The translations under genes were made by a program, and so were the position numbers. The notes beneath the pieces are model-generated. The model did not search any database, was not told the origin of the DNA, and saw nothing but the letters and a program-made list of their open reading frames with translations. 64,000 nucleotides of DNA from Herbaspirillum rhizosphaerae. Its GTDB lineage: Bacteria > Pseudomonadota > Gammaproteobacteria > Burkholderiales > Burkholderiaceae_D. This document shows, piece by piece, positions 24,988 through 33,406 of this stretch; the first letter of the stretch is position 1; each line of letters starts with the position of its first letter. The DNA lies in the NCBI RefSeq assembly GCF_001189965.1, contig NZ_LFLU01000002.1, positions 124,001 to 188,000 on the forward strand, written 5' to 3'.

Positions 24988-25078
24988 CGCCTCCCGTCGA
25001 TGCAGGGTAAGGCGCCAACCTGCCTGAGTGACTTTCTGTAAGCACCCGCGCGTTTTCATGCGGTCGGAACCTTGATCC

Positions 25079-25105
25079 GCGTACGCAGTGTTGAACTGCG
25101 TACGC
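25079..25105. promoter_or_regulatory. Perfect 11-bp inverted repeat after the kinase gene
   Basis: GCGTACGCAGT at 25079-25089 and ACTGCGTACGC at 25095-25105 are perfectly complementary around a 5-base loop. No T-run follows, so it is an operator or a factor-dependent transcription stop rather than a classical terminator. It starts 91 bp past the kinase stop. Confidence 0.6.
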
Positions 25106-25151
25106 CAGGTTCACACGCCGATGTCGCAATCGGTTTCCTTTTTCACATATT

Positions 25152-25187
25152 CCCCCCCCCACACCACACACACCACACACGACACTA
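25152..25187 (+). repeat. C9 homopolymer followed by a CA-rich simple-sequence tract
   Basis: Nine consecutive C residues (25152-25160) are followed by ACACCACACACACCACACAC. Both are prone to slipped-strand mispairing. The tract lies about 430 bp before the chaperone start codon, in noncoding DNA. Confidence 0.85.
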
Positions 25188-25331
25188 AACAGCCGCGCCG
25201 GTCTTCATGCATTGAATACCGGCATCGCGCTGATAGGTATCGCTGCTTGGGCCGGAAAGCTGATGCTTGTCGCGCACATGTCATCCATCAAACGGCCTTT
25301 GCCTGGTGTCGACGCCAGGCCGATCACGCGC

Positions 25332-25371
25332 AATCTGACAATTTTTAACAAACATTTATCAATTTCAGATT
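25332..25371. promoter_or_regulatory. AT-rich dyad in the fimbrial leader
   Basis: AATCTGA at 25332-25338 and TCAGATT at 25365-25371 are exact inverted copies, and the sequence between them is A/T-rich with TTTTTAACAAAC. It is a plausible site for the adjacent NarL-type regulator; no footprint can be inferred. Confidence 0.4.
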
Positions 25372-25589
25372 CTTCGTCCCTGACTTGGAGAATTTTCCTA
25401 CATACCGGCGAACGATCGTTCTTTAACATGCGGTCTTCCCTGGCGCTGAGCCGATCTGAAAAACCGGCATGAAGCCAAACGGCAAGCGTTCGTCCGCGTA
25501 TCCCCGGCAGCAGCCTGTGCGCAGCAAGAATGGTTTTTCTACAACCCCGGCGGCTAAGCCAAGTCGCTTTATTTATCGATGGAGGTGCT

Positions 25590-26333
25590 ATGAAACATAT
25601 CACCGTGTTTGCTGCCCTTGCAGCGCTTTCTGTCTCTGCCTACAGCGCACCGAGCATCAGCATCGGCGCTTTGTATGAATATCTTGAGCCTGGCAAAAGC
25701 ACCTTGCTCAAGCGTGTTCGCAACGGCGGCGACAGCACTGCTTTCGTCAAGGTCAGCGTCAATGAAATCGTCTATGAGGGCGACGCCCCCCCGACCGAAA
25801 AACCGGTACAGCCGGTAGTGCATGGCAAGGGCCACCAGGCCAATACCCTGGTGGCCAGCCCGGCGCGCTTGATCGTCCCTGCCGGCGGCATGCAAGCCAC
25901 GCGCCTGCTCGCCATGGGGGAGCGTGACAAGGAGCGTTATTTTCGGGTCCGTTTCTCGCCGGTGATGCCGGAGCAGGGCGACGACTTCGGCGTGAGCGCA
26001 GAGCAGGCCGAGCAGTACAAGGAATCGCTGTCGGCCGGCTTCAATATCCTTGCCGGCTACGGTGCAGTGATGGTGGTGCGACCAGCCAAGGTGCATTACC
26101 AGACCGAACTGCAGGACGGGGCGACCACTTATACCGTCCACAACAAGGGCAATTCGATCATCGTGCTGGACGGCTTTCGCGATTGCAAAACGGTAGGCAG
26201 CGAATGCGCCACACCGACCATCTCTCACGTGCTGCCGCAACGCAGCCGTGTGTTTGAGAAAGAAGCGGGGCATCACTATCGTTTCGAACTCGTCGAAGGA
26301 GACCGCAAGCGCGCGGTCGAATTCGGGAAGTAG
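25590..26333 (+). CDS. Periplasmic chaperone of alpha (CS1/cable-type) fimbriae, CblB/CfaA-like
   Basis: The protein is 247 aa with a signal peptide (about 1-19, cleavage near SAYSA). The mature part has the two-domain immunoglobulin-like layout of alternate-chaperone-usher assembly factors. Strands include LYEYLEPGKSTLLKRVRNGG, SPARLIVPAGGMQATRLLAM, YFRVRFSPVMPEQ, and a C-terminal domain with a Cys pair (DGFRDCKTVGSEC). The start follows GGAGGTGCT. In this class the chaperone gene precedes the pilin gene, as here. It would donate a strand to pilin subunits and deliver them to the usher. Confidence 0.88.
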   Translation: MKHITVFAALAALSVSAYSAPSISIGALYEYLEPGKSTLLKRVRNGGDSTAFVKVSVNEIVYEGDAPPTEKPVQPVVHGKGHQANTLVASPARLIVPAGGMQATRLLAMGERDKERYFRVRFSPVMPEQGDDFGVSAEQAEQYKESLSAGFNILAGYGAVMVVRPAKVHYQTELQDGATTYTVHNKGNSIIVLDGFRDCKTVGSECATPTISHVLPQRSRVFEKEAGHHYRFELVEGDRKRAVEFGK

Positions 26334-26401
26334 TTCCATCCTGGAGCTGTGTTTTACCTGTTCCGTGACGGGACGGTTTTTTTAATCTTTGGAGAAATAG
26401 T

Positions 26402-26902
26402 ATGTTAGTAAAAAAAATCTTGATGGCTGCTTCTGTCGGCCTCGTGTTCGCTTCCGGCGCAGCGTTGGCTGAAAGAGTGGAGCATCAGGTGATCGTGGAA
26501 GCCCAGGTGCCTACCAGCAGCTTCCGGGCCGAACCAATTGGTCGCTGGATGGATAATCCGCTGCGAATGCAGTGGGATATGAATAGCGAGACCTTGCGGC
26601 CTGTTGCTGGCAACTATTTCGAGATGAAAAGCACCCTGGGTCCGATTACAGCGCATCTCGATCATCCGGCTGTCATGCGTAACGTTGCGGATGCCAGCAA
26701 AAGTTTTGACCTGACAGTCGACGTCGCTAACAAAACACTGGCTGTCGGTACGCCAGCAACCTTGTATACCGCACCAGAAGCGGCGAGCGGTCAAACGGCA
26801 GAATTGACGATTTCCGCAATTGCACCGGGTACCGGTTTTGAGCCTGGTATGTACGCCGGTGTTGTGGCGCTGACGTTTGAGAGCGAGGCGCCAACGCCCT
26901 AA
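26402..26902 (+). CDS. CS1-type fimbrial major subunit (cable pilin CblA-like)
   Basis: The protein is 166 aa. The signal peptide ends near GAALA; the mature N-terminus ERVEHQVIVEAQVPTSSFRA corresponds to the donor strand V-E-x-x-I-x-V-x-A of CS1 pilins. The C-terminal strand is AGVVALTFESEAP. It has no cysteines in the mature protein, as expected for the alpha-fimbrial major subunit. GGAGAAATAG precedes the ATG. It sits 68 bp after the chaperone gene, and a hairpin follows the stop, which may keep pilin transcript levels above those of the usher. Confidence 0.9.
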   Translation: MLVKKILMAASVGLVFASGAALAERVEHQVIVEAQVPTSSFRAEPIGRWMDNPLRMQWDMNSETLRPVAGNYFEMKSTLGPITAHLDHPAVMRNVADASKSFDLTVDVANKTLAVGTPATLYTAPEAASGQTAELTISAIAPGTGFEPGMYAGVVALTFESEAPTP

Positions 26903-26911
26903 TTGTTGACA

Positions 26912-26937
26912 ACGGGGGGCGGTGCGCCCTCCGTTTT
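26912..26937 (+). terminator. Hairpin attenuator between pilin and usher genes
   Basis: ACGGGGGGCG (26912-26921) pairs with CGCCCTCCGT (26925-26934), with one G-T pair, a 3-base loop and a tail of four T. The stem is strong and the T-run short, consistent with partial termination inside the operon. Confidence 0.65.
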
Positions 26938-27071
26938 CGACGAACCACAAGAAGCGGAGGCCACTTTTCACAGATTGTCCTGTGCAAGATAGATCGCATC
27001 CCGAATTCCTACTTTATATAGCTGGTATGGCATACAGATGCGCATGTCTTCACTACGGAAAATGGTCTCTT

Positions 27072-29594
27072 ATGAACAACATCTTTACCTTCACAAGAAT
27101 GGCAGGCGCCATGATCGTGGCCTGGAGCAGCAGCGTCGTGCTGGCAAATTCCGCCATGCCGGCCGCCGCCGGCGGCATGGCGATTCTCACTCAGGCCCAG
27201 GGCCTGCCGGCCGAATTCCGCGACCATTTCTTCGATACGCCGCTGGCGATCCGGGTCGAGCTGGATGGCAAGTTCCTGGGCGACGCCACCGTTCTGCTGA
27301 CGCGTGAAGAAACCGTGCAACTGGTGAGTTTTACCGATGTGAGCGACAGCAAGCTCGGGCCGTCCGAGCGTCAGCGCTGGACGGATGTCTTGCAGGAACC
27401 GCGTCGCCTCGGCAGCTGCGAACGCGACTGCAGCAGCGGCTTGCTTGCCTTGCATTACAGCCTGGAAAATTCCGTACTTGCCATCGTCACTTCGGCGGCA
27501 GAGCGCGACGACGGCAACGCCCGCTTCCATGCGTTGCCGGAAGGCGGCAGCAGCGGCCTGATCCTGCGCAACTACCTCAATGCCGCCGGCGGCGCCGGCC
27601 AAAGCTGGGCCGGCCGCTATGCGGTCGAAGCGCAAGGCAGCATCGGCAACTGGACGGCGATGGGCAACCTGCAAGTCGACCAGAGCGCCGGCAACACCGG
27701 CAATCCGCGCCATTCCGTGCAGCGCCTGTTCCTGCAGCGCGAGCTGGACGGCCACTTTGTCCGCGCCGGCTATTTCTTGCCGGATGCGATCGGCGTCAGC
27801 CGCCAGCCGCGGGTTGCCGGCAGCCGCGCGTTTACCACATTGGGCGTGATGGCCGGCAGCTCCGACAGCCTCAGCGTCAACAGCGCCGCCGCCAGCGTCT
27901 ACCCGGTCTACGTCACGGCCAACCGCGAAGGCATGGTGGAAATCTATCGCAACGGCACGCTGATCAATAGCCAGCCGGTGCAAGCCGGTTTGCAAGTGAT
28001 CGACAGCCGCCAGCTGCCCGGCGGCATCTATGAAGTAGAGCTGCGGCTGGTGGAAGACGGCGTCGTGACCTCGCGCAGCACCGAGCTCATCTACAAGCCC
28101 AACAATTGGCGCGATCCGCAACAGCGCTGGCGCTACAGCGTGTTCGCCGGCCAGCAGCAATCGCTGTTCGACAGTGAACGCAATGAGCAGGCCGGCGATC
28201 TCGCCGCCGGCGGCGTGCTCAATTATCTGCTGCACCCGCGTGCTGTCGTGGGCTTGTCGACCCAGGTGGTCGGCAGCCAGCTCCAGTTAGGCACCTCGGT
28301 CGATTGGGATGTGGCGGATCGCACCCGGCTCTACGCCAACGTCTATCGCAGCGGCGGCTATGGCACCGGGGTCGACGCCCAATCCATTTTTTCCTACGCC
28401 AAAGGCAGCGTCGTGCTGAGTCACAATCGCGCCTGGCTGGATAATCTCGGCGTGAAGGACCGCGACCTGAACGGCGCCGCACGTTACCAGGGCATGAACC
28501 AGAACACCGCGCTGAGCCTCAACCATCGCCTGACCGACAAGAGCAACGGTTCGGCCCGGCTCTCGCACAGCGTCGGCGCCAGCAACGGCGTCGGCCTTGA
28601 TCTGTCGCTGCACCATCGCGGCCAGGTGTATGGCAGCGACGGCGTCTGGCGTGTTTCCGTCTTCGATCGGCCCAACAACGCCAGCAACGGCGCCCGGCGC
28701 AACCGCGGTCTGGCGCTCACCCTGAATATCGCCCTCGGCAAAGAGGGCCGTCGCATCTCCGCCACCACCGGCACGCGCGCCGCCAGCCAGGGCAGCGGCC
28801 GCGATCAATATGCTTCGCTGAGTTACCAGCAGGAACTCAAGGACAGCTTGTTGCGCAATGTCGGCGCTACCGCCTCGGTAGACCGCTACGGCCTGGGCCT
28901 GTCCGGCAACGCCGATTTCAAGAGCGACATGGTGCGCGGCGACGGCTATGTGCAGCGTTCTTCGCTGCAGGGCGGCGCCAGCGGCGGCGTCAACCTCGAA
29001 AGCACAGTGGCGTTCGGCGCCGACCGCGTGGCGGCCACCGGCGAAGCATTGTCGGCCAACGCCGGCGTCATCGTCGACGTGGTCTCCGATGTGGCCGGCC
29101 TGGCGCTGCGCGCCGACGATAGCGGCGGCCACGGCATCGAACTGAAAACGGGGCGCAACTTCGTGCCGGTTGCGGCCTTCAAGGCCGGCACCCTGCAATT
29201 CGATTTCGACGGTCCGCACGCGCCGACCGCGGTCATCCAGCCGGCAGCCGCCAGCTATCACCTGAACAAGGGCGGTGTCGCTTATCAACAGATACGCATC
29301 ATGCAAACCGTCACCGTCATGGGCCGCCTGGTCGATCATGAGGGCGTGCCGCTCAAGGGCGCTCACGTCATCAATCACGCCGGCCGCAGCGTCACCGAAG
29401 CCGACGGCTTCTTTGCGGTGGAAATGAGCGAAGCCGCGCCGTCGCTGGATATTCGCCATAAAGAACTGGGCGGCGGCTGCCAGTTTGCATTCGATACCGC
29501 GCAACACAAGCGCGAGGCAGGCGCCTTGATGGTGGGCGACGTTGCCTGCCGGGCCACCGTCGTGCAAGCGGCAACCGACGATCACCAGAGTTAA
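27072..29594 (+). CDS. Outer-membrane usher of alpha (CS1/cable-type) fimbriae, CblC/CfaC-like
   Basis: The protein is 840 aa from the ATG at 27072, with a signal peptide ending near SSVVLANSA. The N-terminal domain is followed by a beta-barrel rich in Asn/Gly turns, with a plug-like region (VYVTANREGMVEIYRNGTLI, then VIDSRQLPGGIYEVELRLVEDG) and a C-terminal carboxypeptidase-like domain (MGRLVDHEGVPLKGAHVINH). This is the TcfC-like architecture of alpha fimbriae rather than the FimD type. It secretes and polymerises pilins. The stop lies 9 bp before the tip-protein ATG. GC content is markedly higher than in the pilin and the N-terminal part of the adhesin. Confidence 0.9.
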   Translation: MNNIFTFTRMAGAMIVAWSSSVVLANSAMPAAAGGMAILTQAQGLPAEFRDHFFDTPLAIRVELDGKFLGDATVLLTREETVQLVSFTDVSDSKLGPSERQRWTDVLQEPRRLGSCERDCSSGLLALHYSLENSVLAIVTSAAERDDGNARFHALPEGGSSGLILRNYLNAAGGAGQSWAGRYAVEAQGSIGNWTAMGNLQVDQSAGNTGNPRHSVQRLFLQRELDGHFVRAGYFLPDAIGVSRQPRVAGSRAFTTLGVMAGSSDSLSVNSAAASVYPVYVTANREGMVEIYRNGTLINSQPVQAGLQVIDSRQLPGGIYEVELRLVEDGVVTSRSTELIYKPNNWRDPQQRWRYSVFAGQQQSLFDSERNEQAGDLAAGGVLNYLLHPRAVVGLSTQVVGSQLQLGTSVDWDVADRTRLYANVYRSGGYGTGVDAQSIFSYAKGSVVLSHNRAWLDNLGVKDRDLNGAARYQGMNQNTALSLNHRLTDKSNGSARLSHSVGASNGVGLDLSLHHRGQVYGSDGVWRVSVFDRPNNASNGARRNRGLALTLNIALGKEGRRISATTGTRAASQGSGRDQYASLSYQQELKDSLLRNVGATASVDRYGLGLSGNADFKSDMVRGDGYVQRSSLQGGASGGVNLESTVAFGADRVAATGEALSANAGVIVDVVSDVAGLALRADDSGGHGIELKTGRNFVPVAAFKAGTLQFDFDGPHAPTAVIQPAAASYHLNKGGVAYQQIRIMQTVTVMGRLVDHEGVPLKGAHVINHAGRSVTEADGFFAVEMSEAAPSLDIRHKELGGGCQFAFDTAQHKREAGALMVGDVACRATVVQAATDDHQS

Positions 29595-29603
29595 GGAATG
29601 CAC

Positions 29604-30839
29604 ATGAAATTACCACGATGGATGGGGCGCTCGGCGCTGTTACTTGCCGTACTGGCGCTGGGGGGCGGCTTTGCGGGTCATGCCATGGCAGTTGATATAA
29701 AGATTATCGCGAGATTTGAACCTTCAGCAGCCAATCCTTCGCACAATAAATTTGTGGACAAAACACCCCCATCGGGCCATTGTGTTGGATTTTTTTCTTA
29801 TGTATGTCGTGATGGGGAATCTTCAACCATCATATCGGCGAATCCACGCCTAATGCACGTTCGGCAATTTCAAAGTCACGGATCAATCGATGAGCTGATT
29901 TATCAGCGTGTCGATGGTGGCTGGAAGGAAGTGCCTGTCTATGGCGATGATGGGGAGAGCGCTCTGGTTCGCTTTAGGTTGGCGACCCTATTTCAAAGAG
30001 CGGAGGGGGGGGCGGTCGATTTCGTCAGAATTATGGTCAATAATGCACACACCGAAGGCGCTTCTACAGGTGGCTGTTTGGGTCTCGGGGGATTCGTTGC
30101 TGCTGGTTCTAGCATTTGGTTCAATTGGTCTGTCCCTGAAGGTCATGTGGCATGCAGTCGCGAAAGCAATGGTGAATCCTTCTCGTCTGATGGCTTCGTT
30201 GAAGAGGCAAGTGTAGCTTATCTGCTTGAAACACCCAATCCTCTCGCGATGAAAAATGGCGTCTATACGGGCGAGCTCAGGTACTCCATTGGTTCGGGCC
30301 AACAAATCGATATAGGCAAGGGTCGCTACAATCATGACTCTATTACCTTCAAATTCGAACTGACCGTAGACCACAAATTCCAGCTGGACTTCCCTCCCGG
30401 CAGTGAGCGTGTCCTGTTGCAACCGCCAGGCGGCTGGAGCCAGTGGGCCAACCAGGGCAGGACGCCGCCGGCTTTGCGCCGCGAGATGCCGTTCAGGTTA
30501 TGGTCGTCTGGGCCATTCATGGTGTATCTCAGCGATTGCGAGTACCGGGTGGCGGGGCAATGCGGCATACACAATACAAACGACAACCATACCGTCCCGC
30601 TTGAGGTCGCGGTCACCTTGCCCGGGATCATTGCCGAGTCCACCGGCAGCTTTGTACATAAACAGCTGCTGGGCACGGATAAATTCACTGCAGAACGTTT
30701 GTCCAGCGCGTCGTACATCGTCAATCAACGCTCGCTGCTGCACTTTGAAGTGGGGCAGGCCAGCGTCGCCGAAATGATGCGATATCCGGGCGGCAACTAC
30801 AAAGGCAATGTCACCGTGATGTTCGATTCCGATTTCTAG
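29604..30839 (+). CDS. Minor/tip adhesin of alpha fimbriae (CfaE/CblD-like)
   Basis: The protein is 411 aa from the ATG at 29604 (AAGGAA upstream; an ATG at 29598 lies within the Shine-Dalgarno spacing). The signal peptide ends near GHAMA. By analogy with CfaE, residues about 25-215 form the receptor-binding domain and 220-411 the pilin-like domain, which ends YKGNVTVMFDSDF. Cys pairs occur in HCVGFFSYVC, GGCLG/VACSRE and SDCEYRVAGQC. The first half is much more AT-rich than the second. It is the last gene of the fimbrial operon and should initiate pilus assembly and mediate binding. Confidence 0.88.
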   Translation: MKLPRWMGRSALLLAVLALGGGFAGHAMAVDIKIIARFEPSAANPSHNKFVDKTPPSGHCVGFFSYVCRDGESSTIISANPRLMHVRQFQSHGSIDELIYQRVDGGWKEVPVYGDDGESALVRFRLATLFQRAEGGAVDFVRIMVNNAHTEGASTGGCLGLGGFVAAGSSIWFNWSVPEGHVACSRESNGESFSSDGFVEEASVAYLLETPNPLAMKNGVYTGELRYSIGSGQQIDIGKGRYNHDSITFKFELTVDHKFQLDFPPGSERVLLQPPGGWSQWANQGRTPPALRREMPFRLWSSGPFMVYLSDCEYRVAGQCGIHNTNDNHTVPLEVAVTLPGIIAESTGSFVHKQLLGTDKFTAERLSSASYIVNQRSLLHFEVGQASVAEMMRYPGGNYKGNVTVMFDSDF

Positions 30840-30886
30840 CAAGCGCGGGCAGACGATGAGTTTTGGCGAGAAGGGAGAATGTCACG

Positions 30887-31390
30887 ATGAATGAAATACC
30901 GGAGCACCGCATGCGACTGAACGACGAACAATGGCGGCAACTGGCGCCGCTGTTGACCGGGACGGAATACAGCCCCGGAGTGCGCGCAAAGAACAATCGC
31001 TTGTATATCGAGGCGGTATTGTGGGTGGTCACGCATCAACGGGCATGGCGCAATCTGCCGCCTGAATTCGGCAGGCCGTTTGCGGCGTATATGCGGTTCC
31101 GGCGCTGGAATGCGTCCGGCTTCTGGCACCAGTTGGCCCAGGCGCAATTGGCATGTTGTGAACTGCGAACCATGCTTGGCAAGATCGCGGATCACGGCGA
31201 TTTGTATATGCAAAGAGCCGCACTGCGGCTGGCAAGGAAAGCCAACAGAATCGCGTATGGCGAGAAGAACCAGGCAACGGCAAACAGGCCGGAATGGGGG
31301 AGAACATCCCCGGAGACGAGCGACTCTTCGTTGCATTGGCTGGGCCTGGTCTTGTCGCCGGAGGAATTGGCTGCAGCAGTCGAGAGCTGA
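30887..31390 (+). CDS. Orphan DUF4096 (IS5-type transposase N-terminal) protein
   Basis: The protein is 167 aa from the ATG at 30887 (AAGGGAG nine bases upstream). The first 80 residues match the DUF4096 helix-turn-helix module found at the start of IS5-type transposases: LNDEQWRQLAPLL, EAVLWVVTHQRAWRNLPPEFG, YMRFRRWNASGFWHQLAQ. The remainder (about 85-167) lacks DDE catalytic motifs and is not transposase-like. No terminal inverted repeats or target duplications were seen around it. It sits 47 bp after the adhesin gene in the same direction and ends before a hairpin. It could be a domesticated DNA-binding protein or a decayed remnant; the intact reading frame and good ribosome binding site favour the former. 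Confidence 0.72.
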   Translation: MNEIPEHRMRLNDEQWRQLAPLLTGTEYSPGVRAKNNRLYIEAVLWVVTHQRAWRNLPPEFGRPFAAYMRFRRWNASGFWHQLAQAQLACCELRTMLGKIADHGDLYMQRAALRLARKANRIAYGEKNQATANRPEWGRTSPETSDSSLHWLGLVLSPEELAAAVES

Positions 31391-31455
31391 TCCAATGGCT
31401 GCCGGCTTTCCACTGCGACGACCAGGTTTTGCCGGCGGTTTTGAACGCCCTTGAG

Positions 31456-31488
31456 TGAAAGGCTTTCTTTAAAAAAGGAAGCCTTTCA
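31456..31488. terminator. Hairpin between the DUF4096 gene and glmS (convergent ends)
   Basis: TGAAAGGCTTTCTT pairs with AAGGAAGCCTTTCA (one mismatch) around TAAAA. It lies between two converging genes and probably ends both transcripts. The T-rich side is modest in either direction. Confidence 0.65.
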
Positions 31489-31514
31489 TTTCCTAAAAAA
31501 TACCAATTTCCCCC

Positions 31515-33332
31515 TCACTCAACTGTCACGGACTTCGCAAGGTTCCGCGGCTTATCGACGTCCGTCCCGCGCGCCAGCGCGGTGTGATACGCCAGCAGCT
31601 GCAAGGGCACCACGTGCAGGATCGGCGACAGCAGGCCGTAATGTTCCGGCAGGCGGATGACGTGCAGGCCTTCGCTGGAGGTGATGCTGGAGCCGGCGTC
31701 GGCGAAGACGTATAGCTGGCCGCCGCGGGCGCGGACTTCCTGCATGTTGGATTTCAGTTTTTCGATCAAGGCGTCGTTCGGCGCAATCGTGACGACCGGC
31801 ATTTCTTCCGTGACCAGCGCCAGCGGGCCGTGCTTGAGTTCGCCGGCGGCATAGGCTTCGGCGTGGATGTAGGTGATTTCCTTGAGCTTCAGTGCGCCTT
31901 CGAGTGCGATCGGGTAGTGCAGGCCGCGGCCGAGGAAGAGGGCGTTTTCTTTGCGCGCGAATGCTTCGGCCCAGGCGACGATGCTGGGTTCCAGCGCGAG
32001 CACGCTTTGCAGTGCCGCCGGCAGATGGCGCATGGCCTTGAGATGGGCGGCTTCCTGTTCGTCGCTGAGCAGGCCGCGGGTTTGCGCCAGCGCCAGCGTC
32101 AGCAGGAACAGCGCCGCCAGCTGCGTGGTGAATGCCTTGGTGGAGGCCACGCCGACTTCGACGCCGGCGCGTGTGATGTAGGCCAGCTGCGACTCGCGCA
32201 CCATGGCGCTGGTGGCGACGTTGCAGATGGTGAGTGTGTTGCTCATGCCTTGCGCGCGCGCGTGTTTCAGTGCGGCCAGCGTGTCGGCGGTTTCTCCGCT
32301 TTGCGAGATGGTGACGACCAGCGATTTCGGATTGGCGACGCTGTCGCGGTAGCGGTATTCGCTGGCGATTTCGACGTTGACCGGGATTTTGGCGATCGAC
32401 TCGATCCAGTACTTGGCGGTCAGACCGGAGTAGTAGCTGGTGCCGCAGGCAAGGATGAGCACCGAATCGATGTGCTTGAACACCTTGTGGGCGCCGTCGC
32501 CGAACAGTTCCGGCATGATGCCGTCGACGCCTTCGAGCGTGTCGGCGATGGCGCGCGGCTGTTCGAAGATTTCCTTTTGCATGAAATGCTGGTACGGGCC
32601 GAGTTCGACGGCGCTGGTGAAGGCGTGCACGGTCTTGACTTCGCGTTCGGCCGGTTTGCCGTTGACGTCGACGATCCAGTAGCGTTGCAGTTGCAGGTCG
32701 ACCACGTCGCCTTCTTCCAGGTAGACGATCTGGTCGGTGGTGCCGGCCAGCGCCATGGCGTCGGAGGCGACGAAGTTTTGTCCCTGGCCGACGCCGAGGA
32801 TCAGCGGCGAACCTTGGCGCGCGGCGACCACGCGGTGCGGTTCGTCGACGCAGAAGACGGCGATGGCGTAGGCGCCGGTCAGGCGGCGTACGGCTTGTTG
32901 CACGGTGTCGAACAGGTCGCCGGTATACATGTGGTCGACCAGGTGGGCGATGACTTCGGTGTCGGTCTGGCTTTCAAAGACGTAGCCTGCGTCTTGCAAT
33001 TCCTTGCGCAGTTCTTCGTAGTTCTCGATGATGCCGTTGTGGACCAGGGCGATGCGGTCGCGCGAAAAGTGCGGGTGTGCGTTGTGGGTAGCCGGCGCGC
33101 CGTGGGTGGCCCAGCGGGTGTGGGCGATGCCGGTGAAGCCGGCCAGGTGGGTCTCGGCGACTTGTTTTTGCAACTCGGCAACACGCGAGGTGCTGCGCGA
33201 GCGTTGCAGTTTGCCGTCCATGTGCACGGCCACGCCGCAGGAGTCATAGCCGCGGTATTCGAGGCGTTTCAATCCTTCCAGCAAAATTGGAGTGACATCC
33301 TTTTGCGCCACGGCGCCGACGATTCCGCACAT
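31515..33332 (-). CDS. glmS: Glutamine-fructose-6-phosphate aminotransferase (isomerizing)
   Basis: The protein is 605 aa, full length. The N-terminal Ntn-type glutaminase domain begins with the catalytic Cys in [12 protein letters not shown] and has [13 protein letters not shown] and [10 protein letters not shown]. Two SIS domains follow ([39 protein letters not shown]). It ends with LAKSVTVE, the conserved C-tail. It makes glucosamine-6-phosphate, the first step to UDP-GlcNAc. GAAAGG precedes the ATG. It is divergent from an Lrp-type regulator and close to glmU, the last enzymes of the same pathway. Confidence 0.97.
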   Translation of the reverse strand: MCGIVGAVAQKDVTPILLEGLKRLEYRGYDSCGVAVHMDGKLQRSRSTSRVAELQKQVAETHLAGFTGIAHTRWATHGAPATHNAHPHFSRDRIALVHNGIIENYEELRKELQDAGYVFESQTDTEVIAHLVDHMYTGDLFDTVQQAVRRLTGAYAIAVFCVDEPHRVVAARQGSPLILGVGQGQNFVASDAMALAGTTDQIVYLEEGDVVDLQLQRYWIVDVNGKPAEREVKTVHAFTSAVELGPYQHFMQKEIFEQPRAIADTLEGVDGIMPELFGDGAHKVFKHIDSVLILACGTSYYSGLTAKYWIESIAKIPVNVEIASEYRYRDSVANPKSLVVTISQSGETADTLAALKHARAQGMSNTLTICNVATSAMVRESQLAYITRAGVEVGVASTKAFTTQLAALFLLTLALAQTRGLLSDEQEAAHLKAMRHLPAALQSVLALEPSIVAWAEAFARKENALFLGRGLHYPIALEGALKLKEITYIHAEAYAAGELKHGPLALVTEEMPVVTIAPNDALIEKLKSNMQEVRARGGQLYVFADAGSSITSSEGLHVIRLPEHYGLLSPILHVVPLQLLAYHTALARGTDVDKPRNLAKSVTVE

Positions 33333-33406
33333 ATGCTGCCTTTCGTAATTGAGTGAGTGGGCTCATCTTAGGTCAGGCGATATGAAATAAGATTTCTAAA
33401 TTTATT

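Larger units (their letters stand above)
24988..25589. promoter_or_regulatory. 602-bp leader between the kinase gene and the fimbrial operon
   Basis: No convincing gene is seen. In order it holds a perfect hairpin (25079-25105), a C9 plus CA-rich tract (25152-25187), an AT-rich dyad (25332-25371), and GGAGG directly before the chaperone ATG. The length, the homopolymer and the dyads suggest that this is the regulated promoter region of the fimbrial operon. Confidence 0.55.

Noticed and set aside
25152-25187. Possible CRISPR-like repeats in the CA-rich tract
   Set aside because: These are simple-sequence repeats with no repeat-spacer periodicity and no cas genes.
25212-25472. A small 86-codon frame in the fimbrial leader
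   Set aside because: It starts with TTG, has no ribosome binding site and no domain, and spans the AT-rich dyad. Treated as noncoding.
30863-31390. A complete IS5-type insertion sequence
   Set aside because: There is only an N-terminal helix-turn-helix module. No DDE domain, inverted repeats or target duplication were found, so it is listed as an orphan protein.
31515-33332. A glmS ribozyme or leader switch
   Set aside because: The gap upstream of glmS is short, AT-rich and lacks the conserved ribozyme core. Such ribozymes are found mainly in Gram-positive bacteria.
31830-33356. A 508-codon open frame on the plus strand
   Set aside because: It is antisense to glmS, which is complete and canonical.
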